Source of the DNA: Chitinophaga ginsengisegetis | GTDB taxonomy: Bacteria; Bacteroidota; Bacteroidia; Chitinophagales; Chitinophagaceae | DNA: 64,000 bases | Assembly (NCBI RefSeq): GCF_900168065.1 | Contig: NZ_FUZZ01000004.1 | Coordinates: 310,001 to 374,000 of the forward strand | Direction of reading: 5' to 3' | Part shown: one piece after another, positions 17,218-24,949 of the stretch | How the letters are laid out: each line of letters starts with the position of its first letter | Position numbering within the stretch: position 1 is the first letter of the stretch | Notes under the pieces: generated by a model | What the model was told of the DNA's origin: nothing | The model's database searches: none | Seen by the model: the letters and a program-made list of their open reading frames with translations, nothing else | Translations under genes and position numbers: made by a program

Positions 17218-20200
17218 TTATGAAAAGTACCCGATAGCGGGTTTCTTACGGTGACGGGAAAAACGGACAAGTATACTATCCACAATCAGGTACATAGCCG
17301 GTACCACAAAAAGCGTGAGTATCATAGAACTTGTTAACCCTCCAATGATTACCCAGGCCATTCCGTTTTTAATCTCAGCCGCGGCGCCTTTTGCCATTGC
17401 GATGGGTAACATGCCAAAAATCATCGCAAGCGTTGTCATTAGAATCGGGCGAAGCCTTTCCCTGCCTGCTTCTATCAATGCTTCCACCGTTTCAAATCCT
17501 TCCTCTCTGAGTTTATTTGTAAAGTCGACAAGGAGAATAGCATTTTTAGCGACCAACCCCAACAGCATAATCATTCCGATAATCGTGAAGATGTTTAATG
17601 TTTCCATCGTAAGCGCCAGCGCCAGTAATGCGCCAACCAGTGCCACCGGTATAGAAAACAGCACCACAAACGGATACACCGCGTTTTCATAAAGCGCTAC
17701 CATGATAAGATACACCAGTACGATTGCGGTGATAAGTGCCAGGGCAAGGCTTCCAAAGGCATCTGCCTGATTCCTGGAATCTCCCAGATACTGAACACTA
17801 ACCCCTTCCGGCACCTTTATAGATTTTGCCTTAGCTTTGATTTCAGCGCTTACAGTACCCGTTGGCCGGCCGGAAACGTTTGCCTGCACTGTAATTGATC
17901 CGAGTCGATCCATACGCTGAAGCGTGGTTTCCCCCAGCGTTTCTTCAACATCCGCGAATTGCCGCAGCAGTATAGTTTGACCATCAGCGTTTACTACCGG
18001 CAGGTTCCTTATATTGCTGACGTCCGATTTGCTAAACTGATCCAGCCCTATCCTGATATCATACTCGTTCCCATTTTGTTTGAACTGATTCTTATCATCT
18101 CCACTGAATGCATTCTGTAGCGCCGCACCAACAGCACCCGCATTGAGTCCGAGGAGACTCATTCTCTCCCTATTGAGCCGGATGTCTACCTCCGGTTTCC
18201 TGTTCTTTACGGACAGCTTTACAAACTGCGTCCCGGGAACATCTGCCACAACCTTCATATACTCATCAGCAACCTGCCGGATGTCTCTCAGATCAACACC
18301 TTTGATGGCTATCTGTATCGGCGCGTTACTTACATTTCCGGTTATTGAAGTGGAGGCCACGGTAAATTTCACACCCTCAATGATGCTACTTAATTTTTGC
18401 TGCAGATACATTCCGAGTTCCTCAGCACTTTTACTTCTCTGGCTCTTATCTACCAGGTTAATCGTCAGTTCAGCCAGGTTGGCATTGGATGATGCCCCGG
18501 CCACGCTTCCGCTCACAAACCCTATACTGGAGAAGATTTTTTTCACCTCTGGTTGTTCCCGGATAATCTTCTCCGCCTGCTGCACCTTCATATTAGTTTT
18601 ATAAATACTTGCTGTTGGCTCCAATTCCATATTCAGGATCAAATCACTTTGGTCCGCCTTCGGTATAAACGCAGCTCCAATAAACCCCATCGGGATCAAT
18701 GCAATGGATCCAAGTATCAGGCACATTACAAGCATCAGCAACCATCTCTTTCTTCTTAACACTACCCTTAATAATCTACCATATTCTTCTTTTATCATTT
18801 CGATAAAGTACTCGAACTTCAAATTAATCCTTCCCCAAATACTTTTTGCAGACAGCTCCTCCAGTTTCCCAAACCTGCTTGCCAGCAAAGGTGTGATGGT
18901 AAATGATACGAAGAGACTCATCAGTGTTGAGAAAACAACGGCGAGAGAAAACTCCCGTAAAATTGCTCCAATCATCCCGCCGGCTAATGCCAGCGGCAGA
19001 AACACCACCACATCCACCAATGTGATAGATAAGGCTGTAAAACCAATCTCATTTCGCCCTTCCAATGCTGCCTTCCGGCGATCAGCTCCCATCTCCATAT
19101 GACGATAAATATTCTCCAGCACCACAATTGAATCGTCTACAAGAATTCCCACTACCAACGACATTGCCATTAACGTCATTAGATTCAGGGAGAATCCCTG
19201 CAGGTACATGGCGATAAATGTAGGAATGATAGAAGATGGAAGAGCGATCAGTACAAATGATGCACTTCTCACACTATGGAGAAAAGCCAGCATTACAATA
19301 CCTACAATTATTACAGCCAGAAACAGATCGAACATAACTGCATCAGCAGCATGCAATGTATATATACTCTGATCCGAGGAAACATTAAACCGCAGTTTCT
19401 GCCCCAGGTATTGTTTCTCTAACTCATTAAAACACTTCTTTACCCCGTCGCTTACTGCTACCGCATTGGCGTCACTCTGCTTAATGATTTGAATACCAAT
19501 TGATGGAATCCCATCTATGTGGTTGATGGCTGCAGGCTTTGCCGCCCCATCTGACACATCAGCAATATCGCCTAATTTTATGGCGCCCTGAGTGGGGTGT
19601 TGCAAAATGATCAGGTTACGAAACTCTCCGACCGAATCCACATTTGCATCGTAGCGGATGGAAAGCTCCCTGTTTGTTGTTTCAATGCTCCCGGCAGGAA
19701 ATGAAAGGTTCGCATTACTGATAGTGCTTGTCACCTGCCCAATGGAAAGCCCATAAGCCAAAAGCCTGTCCTGCCTTATATTTACCTGAATCTCCCGTTT
19801 TTCTCCTCCAATAATGTTAACCTGTCCTACTCCGGGAACGTTCTGTAATACCGGGCGCAACTGGTTATCGACCAGGTCAAAAATTTTCCGGGGAGGCAAA
19901 TTTCCCGTAACGCCGGCTTTAATAACCGGCGTTTCATCCAGGTTGACTTTACTTATCCTTGGCTTTTTAGCATCAAGTGGTAACTCACTGATAATTTGAT
20001 CAGCTTTTCGCTGAACATCACGTTCTGCCTTATCCACATCGGTTCCCGACTTGAAAGAAATGGTAATTACTGAAAGATTTTCCTGAGAAGTTGAACTAAT
20101 CTGATCCAACCCCTCCACCGAGGAAACCGCATCCTCCAGTTTTTTTGTAACATTGATTTGAACTTCAGCCGCTGCAGCCCCTGGATAGATTGTGCTGATA

Positions 20201-20337
20201 GAAACCGTAGGCACCTCAATTTTGGGCAGGAGATTGTAATTTAAACTCAGGTACGACTGAATACCAAACAGGATCAGTACTGTAAAGATTACAATAAGCA
20301 ACAGTGGCCGTTTTATGGCGATTTCAGTAATTGACAT
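17218..20337 (-). CDS. RND efflux transporter permease (HAE1/AcrB type)
   Basis: Inner-membrane proton-driven pump of a tripartite exporter. At 1039 residues it has the family's normal length and twelve-helix plan. The proton-relay pair is present in 'GILVDDSIVVLENIY' near residue 400 and the relay Lys in 'GLVAKNAILLVDF' near 940. 'IYPGAAAAEV' and 'VEGLDQISSTSQEN' mark the porter domain. The gene follows the adaptor by 12 bases and ends in a terminator. Together with the adaptor and TolC-like protein it would carry compounds from periplasm or membrane across the outer membrane. Its substrate is unknown; regulation through LytTR boxes is proposed. Confidence 0.95.
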   Translation of the reverse strand: MSITEIAIKRPLLLIVIFTVLILFGIQSYLSLNYNLLPKIEVPTVSISTIYPGAAAAEVQINVTKKLEDAVSSVEGLDQISSTSQENLSVITISFKSGTDVDKAERDVQRKADQIISELPLDAKKPRISKVNLDETPVIKAGVTGNLPPRKIFDLVDNQLRPVLQNVPGVGQVNIIGGEKREIQVNIRQDRLLAYGLSIGQVTSTISNANLSFPAGSIETTNRELSIRYDANVDSVGEFRNLIILQHPTQGAIKLGDIADVSDGAAKPAAINHIDGIPSIGIQIIKQSDANAVAVSDGVKKCFNELEKQYLGQKLRFNVSSDQSIYTLHAADAVMFDLFLAVIIVGIVMLAFLHSVRSASFVLIALPSSIIPTFIAMYLQGFSLNLMTLMAMSLVVGILVDDSIVVLENIYRHMEMGADRRKAALEGRNEIGFTALSITLVDVVVFLPLALAGGMIGAILREFSLAVVFSTLMSLFVSFTITPLLASRFGKLEELSAKSIWGRINLKFEYFIEMIKEEYGRLLRVVLRRKRWLLMLVMCLILGSIALIPMGFIGAAFIPKADQSDLILNMELEPTASIYKTNMKVQQAEKIIREQPEVKKIFSSIGFVSGSVAGASSNANLAELTINLVDKSQRSKSAEELGMYLQQKLSSIIEGVKFTVASTSITGNVSNAPIQIAIKGVDLRDIRQVADEYMKVVADVPGTQFVKLSVKNRKPEVDIRLNRERMSLLGLNAGAVGAALQNAFSGDDKNQFKQNGNEYDIRIGLDQFSKSDVSNIRNLPVVNADGQTILLRQFADVEETLGETTLQRMDRLGSITVQANVSGRPTGTVSAEIKAKAKSIKVPEGVSVQYLGDSRNQADAFGSLALALITAIVLVYLIMVALYENAVYPFVVLFSIPVALVGALLALALTMETLNIFTIIGMIMLLGLVAKNAILLVDFTNKLREEGFETVEALIEAGRERLRPILMTTLAMIFGMLPIAMAKGAAAEIKNGMAWVIIGGLTSSMILTLFVVPAMYLIVDSILVRFSRHRKKPAIGYFS

Positions 20338-20349
20338 ACCTATTATTCT

Positions 20350-21408
20350 TTACTTAATAACATTAATTAAAGCACTGTCCTTCAGGTTAACCTGACCAGA
20401 AATAACCACCTTATCCCCTTCTTCCAAACCACCCAATACCTCCAGTTCATCTCCATAATTTATACCTACACTGATTTTCCGCAGGATAGCCTTGCCATTT
20501 ATCACCACATAAACGGCTGCATCGGTAGTGCTTTCAATCAGGGCTTCCCGCGAAACAAGTAATACTTTCCGTTCAGTTTTCTTTGAGAAATCGGCATTAA
20601 CAAATGTACCTGCACGCAGCGGCATGGAGTTATCATTAGGCGCCGTAATTTCAACCTGGTAGTTGAATGCCTGATTAGCCCGTGGACTAATGAAAGTTAC
20701 TACCCCGGGAATAATCCTTCCCGGATAAACATCTGTGGTGATAGCAATTTTCTGGCCTTTAGCTACTTTGTAAACTTCGTCCTCCGTCAGGTTTACCTGT
20801 ACTTTCAGTGAAGACATATTCACTATTGAAGCCACTTCTGTTCCGGGCCCAATGAATGTACCCTGTTCAACCGGCCTGGAAGCAATAACACCATCATCCG
20901 GCGCTTTAATGCTTGCATCGGCGATCTGTTTCCGTATCTGCTGAACAAGGTTCATTGCGTCATTATAGTTTTGTTGTATGCCCGCCACCTTTTCAGGGGT
21001 AGCAGCGTTTCCTTCCAGCAGTTCCCTGTAATTATTATTATCCCGTTCCAACTTCGCCGCATTCGTCTCGGCCTTTTGCAAGTCAAGCGCAAGCAATCTG
21101 CTATCAACAACAGCGAGCAGCTGGCCCTTCTTTACATGATCACCCAAACTGAACATCACTCTCTGTAATTGGCCACCGGAAGCAGAGAACACCCTGGACT
21201 CTCTTAAAGGCGCCAGTGTACCGGTTTTCACCAGGCGCGCCAGCATGATCTCTGACTTCACAGTGTAAATAGTAACAGGTATACGGATATCTCCGGTTTT
21301 AGCTGGTAAATTTTTCGCTGCAATTTTGTTTTTATTATATGCCAACATGAACACAATAACAATTAACATTACAATGATCACCAGTATCAATACGATTCTT
21401 TTTTTCAT
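20350..21408 (-). CDS. RND periplasmic adaptor (membrane fusion protein)
   Basis: Bridges the inner-membrane RND pump and the outer-membrane channel. One N-terminal membrane anchor ('IVLILVIIVMLIVIVFMLAY') is followed by the lipoyl/barrel-sandwich halves ('GGQLQRVMFSLGDHVKKGQL' and 'ASIKAPDDGVIASRPVEQGT') around an alpha-hairpin, then beta-barrel and membrane-proximal domains. The length of 352 residues is typical. It begins five bases after the TolC-like gene, so translation is probably coupled. Confidence 0.95.
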   Translation of the reverse strand: MKKRIVLILVIIVMLIVIVFMLAYNKNKIAAKNLPAKTGDIRIPVTIYTVKSEIMLARLVKTGTLAPLRESRVFSASGGQLQRVMFSLGDHVKKGQLLAVVDSRLLALDLQKAETNAAKLERDNNNYRELLEGNAATPEKVAGIQQNYNDAMNLVQQIRKQIADASIKAPDDGVIASRPVEQGTFIGPGTEVASIVNMSSLKVQVNLTEDEVYKVAKGQKIAITTDVYPGRIIPGVVTFISPRANQAFNYQVEITAPNDNSMPLRAGTFVNADFSKKTERKVLLVSREALIESTTDAAVYVVINGKAILRKISVGINYGDELEVLGGLEEGDKVVISGQVNLKDSALINVIK

Positions 21409-21413
21409 CGCAG

Positions 21414-22742
21414 TTAAAGAGAATTTAAAAATGTTTTCAATGTACCCGCGGCTTTTTCAAGATCAACCCGGGCCTGGTAGTAACTATACATAGCGTTCAG
21501 ATAATTATTTTGCGCTGACTGGAGGGAATTCCGGGTGATTAACCAGTCATTCAAATCAGTGGTACCCTTCTGAAATTGAAGATTCGTTACTTTAAATACT
21601 GATTCGGCCAGGTCCACATTTCGTTTATCATTTTCCATATTGGTCCGGGCCTGGGTAACTTTCGTCCGGGCATTTTCAAACTCAACAGTGAACTTACTTT
21701 CAGAAAGTTTCAAACTCTCCTCTGCATTGATCCGGTTTATCACGGCCTGCTTATGCCTGGCATTACGCTTATAGAAGTCCAATATTGGAATCGTGAGTTT
21801 TAAGCCGACCGCCGAGTATGGCAGTAACTCATCATAGGCGCCTCCCAGTTTGTCGCCGAATCCAACGGCGCCGTAACGCGCATATCCCGTCAATTTAGGC
21901 AGGCCCTCCGCTTTAATGCGGGCCTGTTCTATCCCTAATAATCTGACATTAGTGGATGATACCTTGTAGTCAATCCGGGCTGCCGGAGAAAAACTGGCCA
22001 GCGAATCCTCCTGGCCAGCCAGCGGCGTTATAGCAGTAACCAGGTTAACGGGAAGTTTATCATCAATGGGATATCCCATCTCGAATTTCAATTGATTTTC
22101 CGCTAATTGAAAATTACTCTCAGCTACCCTGATCTGCGACATTGTGTTATTGAAATCCACGGACACCTTATCCAGGTCCTTCTGTAATACAACACCTTTG
22201 GCCACCTGCAAACGGTATATATCCATCTGTTGTTCATAGGTTTTACTGTTAAACTGTAACAGCAGAATTTGTTGCCGGTACACCAGCAATTGAAAATAGG
22301 CGGCGCTAATATTGTAGATAATTGATTCCTGACTCTGTTGAATGTTGAGATCCGCCAGTTCCCTATTGAGTTTATTTGCTTTGAGGCCCGTCAGCAATGA
22401 CTGATCGTATAATACCTGGTCGAGTTGTGCAAGGGCATTGGAATTAAATTTCTGTGTAAAAGACACCTTTATTTCATTTGGCCCCAGCACTCCGGCTGGA
22501 ATAACATTTTGCTGCAATTTGAGATTGTTATCCAACATTGAAGTAAGACTCACTTTTGGAAGATAATCTGCAAGAACCTCCCTGGCTTTAGCATCGGCAG
22601 CTATTTTCTGATTAGCGTAAATTCTGGCATTCCGGTTATTTTGCAGACCATATTCTATACAATGCTTCAATGTCCATTCCTCCTGGGCCTCCGCTTTGAT
22701 GTATATGCAACAGATGATCAGCATTAGAAAACTTTTAGTCAT
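21414..22742 (-). CDS. TolC-family outer-membrane efflux protein (RND partner)
   Basis: Outer-membrane channel of the RND system and first gene of its operon. The signal peptide 'SFLMLIICCIYIKAEAQ' is followed by two TolC-type repeats rich in long alpha-helices ('LKHCIEYGLQNNRNARIYA', 'LNDWLITRNSLQSAQNNYL'). At 442 residues it is usual for the family. The upstream 153 bases hold a pair of 21-bp-spaced boxes and a -7-like element, described separately. The order tolC-adaptor-pump is common in Bacteroidota. Confidence 0.93.
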   Translation of the reverse strand: MTKSFLMLIICCIYIKAEAQEEWTLKHCIEYGLQNNRNARIYANQKIAADAKAREVLADYLPKVSLTSMLDNNLKLQQNVIPAGVLGPNEIKVSFTQKFNSNALAQLDQVLYDQSLLTGLKANKLNRELADLNIQQSQESIIYNISAAYFQLLVYRQQILLLQFNSKTYEQQMDIYRLQVAKGVVLQKDLDKVSVDFNNTMSQIRVAESNFQLAENQLKFEMGYPIDDKLPVNLVTAITPLAGQEDSLASFSPAARIDYKVSSTNVRLLGIEQARIKAEGLPKLTGYARYGAVGFGDKLGGAYDELLPYSAVGLKLTIPILDFYKRNARHKQAVINRINAEESLKLSESKFTVEFENARTKVTQARTNMENDKRNVDLAESVFKVTNLQFQKGTTDLNDWLITRNSLQSAQNNYLNAMYSYYQARVDLEKAAGTLKTFLNSL

Positions 22743-22792
22743 ACATTCTAACTTATTCCTTCGTCTGTAAAAGGACTTCTGATAAAATGCTG

Positions 22793-22860
22793 CTAAAATA
22801 GCCTATAGGGGAACAGCTAAAATTCATTTTATACCAAACCGGCTGGTTTTTATACAAAAG
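22793..22860 (-). promoter_or_regulatory. Predicted LytTR-type double box and promoter of the tolC/adaptor/RND operon
   Basis: On the minus strand the distal box is CTTTTGTATAAAAACC and the proximal box GGTTTGGTATAAAATG; their GTATA cores (22855-22851 and 22834-22830) are exactly 21 bp apart. TATTTTAG at 22800-22793 matches TAnnTTTG with one mismatch and starts 34 bp past the proximal core. No -33 TTG is needed if an activator recruits polymerase. The same geometry recurs at 24720-24787 and 24848-24913. Confidence 0.75.
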
Positions 22861-22895
22861 AAGATAATGGGCACTAACAATGGGACGTTGTGAAC

Positions 22896-23618
22896 CTACC
22901 TGTTCGCAATCTTTTTGGTTACAAACTCATTGAAAAAGAAATCCCTGTAAATACTTCCGATGGGGATTTCGTTTGTACCTATGTACACGGTGTTATTATC
23001 CACAGAATCGATATGCTTAACATTGATGACATAGGATTTGCTTACTCTCACAAACATATCTTTTGGTAATTGATCATAGATGGTTTTGATATTCATTGCC
23101 GTCATTACTTTCTGATTTTCGCTGTGCATTACCACATAATCTTTTAAGCCCTGAATAAAAAGTATGTTATTGAAATAGACTTTAAAAATTCTCCGGTCTG
23201 CTTTCACAAAGAAAAAATCATCTGCTACCTGTTCAATATTGTTATTGGTGTAGTCCGCCTTTAATAATTTGGAGTAGGTACGGGCTTTTTCAACAGCCTT
23301 TTGAAAACGTTCTAATTTTACGGGTTTTATCAGGTAGTCAATCGCATCTACCTCGTAGCTGTCGGTAGCAAATTCAGAATAGGCGGTTGTAAAAATCACA
23401 AATGTTTCTTTTGGAATAGTCCGGGCAAATTCAATTCCGTTAATTCCCGGCATTTGTATGTCAAGAAAGATTAACTCAACTGTATTGTTTTCTATAAAAT
23501 CGGTGGCGGTTTCGGGGCTGTTGAATGAACCGATTAAATCTAAATCGTCTGTTTTGTTAATCAACATCTCTATGGCTTCTCTCGCCAATGGTTCATCATC
23601 TATAATAATACAGTTCAT
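22896..23618 (-). CDS. LytTR-family response regulator
   Basis: Cytoplasmic response regulator of the LytR/AlgR group. A receiver domain ('IIDDEPLAREAIEML', phospho-acceptor Asp in 'LIFLDIQMPGINGIEFA', 'TAYSEFATDSYEVDAIDYLIKP') is followed by a C-terminal LytTR DNA-binding domain ('FFVKADRRIFKVYFNNILF', 'MFVRVSKSYVINVKHIDSV'). I start it at 23618 ('MNCIIIDDEP') since the extension to 23645 adds nine residues ahead of the canonical N-terminus. It follows the histidine kinase by 75 bases. LytTR proteins bind pairs of direct repeats about two helical turns apart, which fits the nearby boxes. Confidence 0.94.
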   Translation of the reverse strand: MNCIIIDDEPLAREAIEMLINKTDDLDLIGSFNSPETATDFIENNTVELIFLDIQMPGINGIEFARTIPKETFVIFTTAYSEFATDSYEVDAIDYLIKPVKLERFQKAVEKARTYSKLLKADYTNNNIEQVADDFFFVKADRRIFKVYFNNILFIQGLKDYVVMHSENQKVMTAMNIKTIYDQLPKDMFVRVSKSYVINVKHIDSVDNNTVYIGTNEIPIGSIYRDFFFNEFVTKKIANR

Positions 23619-23693
23619 AACTTTATACGCTTTACTATATAACAAAATAATCGTCTGCTATATTTTAATTCTCTTCTTTCATTACTATGCAGG

Positions 23694-24701
23694 TCATAGC
23701 TTTATGGTTAAAGTTACGTAATACCTTTCTGAGTCTTCTTCGATACTTAAACTATGTGTTGCCGGAAACAAAAGCTCCAGTCTTCGTTTAACATTTGCCA
23801 GCCCCAATCCGCCTGCATTACTAACAGATTTAACCATAGGTTTGGAATTGATACATTTAAAGAAAAGTTCATCGTTTCTAACATCGAAATACAGGTTCAC
23901 ATAAGACGATTTTGTTGCATCATTATTGTGCTTCACTGCATTTTCCACAAACGAAATGAACAGCAAGGGAGGAATTTGCACACCGCTCAAATCTCCCTCT
24001 TTTGAAATCAGGAAATCAAAACTATCCCGCCTTACTTTCTCCAAATTTAAAAAATCTTCCAGGAAATGAATATCCGAAGTCAACAACACCTTATCCCTTG
24101 CACTGTCATAAAGTTGGTAGCGAAGTAAATCGCTCAACTTTACCAAAACTTCCGAGGCTTTTTCGGGATCCTTCTTCGTTAGAACATTGGCATTGTTTAA
24201 CATATTAAACAAAAAATGCGGGTTGATTTGATTTTTCAACTGTTCCAGTTCTGCATAAGTTTTCGATTGTTTCAACTCGTAGATCAATTGCTTGTCCATC
24301 ATTCCCTTCTGAAACAGTTTTATGGAAGATGAAGCCGCTAACAGCAGCACGGTAAGGAAGGAAAAAAGCGGGATATTCAGCCCATTTTCTTTATTAAAAG
24401 GATTAAAAAAATAACCACAAACAGCCACTACAACAAGGATACCGATCACAGACAGGCAGTATTCAATATTCTTATTCCTGAACAAAAGCTTTGGCACCAG
24501 CACGTACATATTTACATAGAATAATGCAATAAAATATACAAATATCACTATCGGGTTGTCAATTACGGGAGTGCTGTTGTACAACACAGCACCTATAAAA
24601 ACAATGAGCAGCAAATGCCGGAATATTCTGCGGTCGGGTGAAATCAGGAAACGGAAAAGTACGTTTTCGCTAATAAGCTGCTGATGGCTAAAATCATTCA
24701 T
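23694..24701 (-). CDS. LytS-type sensor histidine kinase
   Basis: Membrane histidine kinase of the His_kinase (PF06580) group. Four hydrophobic helices span residues about 28-140. The phospho-acceptor box is 'NQINPHFLFNMLNN', the N-box 'FVENAVKHNND' and the G-box 'AGGLGLANVKRRLELL'. It has no periplasmic sensor domain of size, so it probably senses within or near the membrane. It is co-directional with, and upstream of, the LytTR regulator. The divergent TonB receptor starts 248 bases away. Confidence 0.94.
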   Translation of the reverse strand: MNDFSHQQLISENVLFRFLISPDRRIFRHLLLIVFIGAVLYNSTPVIDNPIVIFVYFIALFYVNMYVLVPKLLFRNKNIEYCLSVIGILVVVAVCGYFFNPFNKENGLNIPLFSFLTVLLLAASSSIKLFQKGMMDKQLIYELKQSKTYAELEQLKNQINPHFLFNMLNNANVLTKKDPEKASEVLVKLSDLLRYQLYDSARDKVLLTSDIHFLEDFLNLEKVRRDSFDFLISKEGDLSGVQIPPLLFISFVENAVKHNNDATKSSYVNLYFDVRNDELFFKCINSKPMVKSVSNAGGLGLANVKRRLELLFPATHSLSIEEDSERYYVTLTIKL

Positions 24702-24719
24702 TTATAAAATTGTATAGAA

Positions 24720-24787
24720 CAAATTTAACAATTAAAGCGCTGGTCTGATCTGCTTTTTATACGAAAGTGTTTGCTTTTTATACGAAA
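24720..24787 (-). promoter_or_regulatory. Predicted LytTR-type double box and promoter of the histidine kinase/regulator operon
   Basis: Two identical copies of TGCTTTTTATACGAAA at 24751-24766 and 24772-24787, 21 bp apart. Read toward the kinase they are TTTCGTATAAAAAGCA. A perfect -7 element, TAAATTTG, lies at 24727-24720 on the minus strand, 35 bp past the proximal core, leaving a short leader before the ATG at 24701. This predicts autoregulation of the two-component system. Confidence 0.8.
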
Positions 24788-24847
24788 ACAAGACACATTA
24801 TAAAAACGCATAAGACAAGAAATACATTTTGTAGTACCCCGGCATAC

Positions 24848-24913
24848 TTTGCTATAAAAGATACCGCATTTGGTATAATTAAAAAAAGGCAGTTATCCAA
24901 AGGAATAGTTTTG
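24848..24913 (+). promoter_or_regulatory. Predicted LytTR-type double box and promoter of the TonB receptor operon
   Basis: On the plus strand TTTGCTATAAAA (24848-24859) and TTTGGTATAATT (24869-24880) have cores exactly 21 bp apart. TAGTTTTG at 24906-24913 is a perfect TAnnTTTG -7 element, 33 bp past the proximal core. No TTG sits at the -33 position. The boxes are in the same orientation relative to their gene as those before the kinase and the efflux operon. Confidence 0.78.
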
Positions 24914-24949
24914 TGTCGAATTTACAACTGTTAAATCGATTTTTAAAAG

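Noticed and set aside
23621..23640. Single TTTATACG-like sequence before the response regulator as another box
   Set aside because: There is no second copy 21 bp away and no -7 element at the expected distance.
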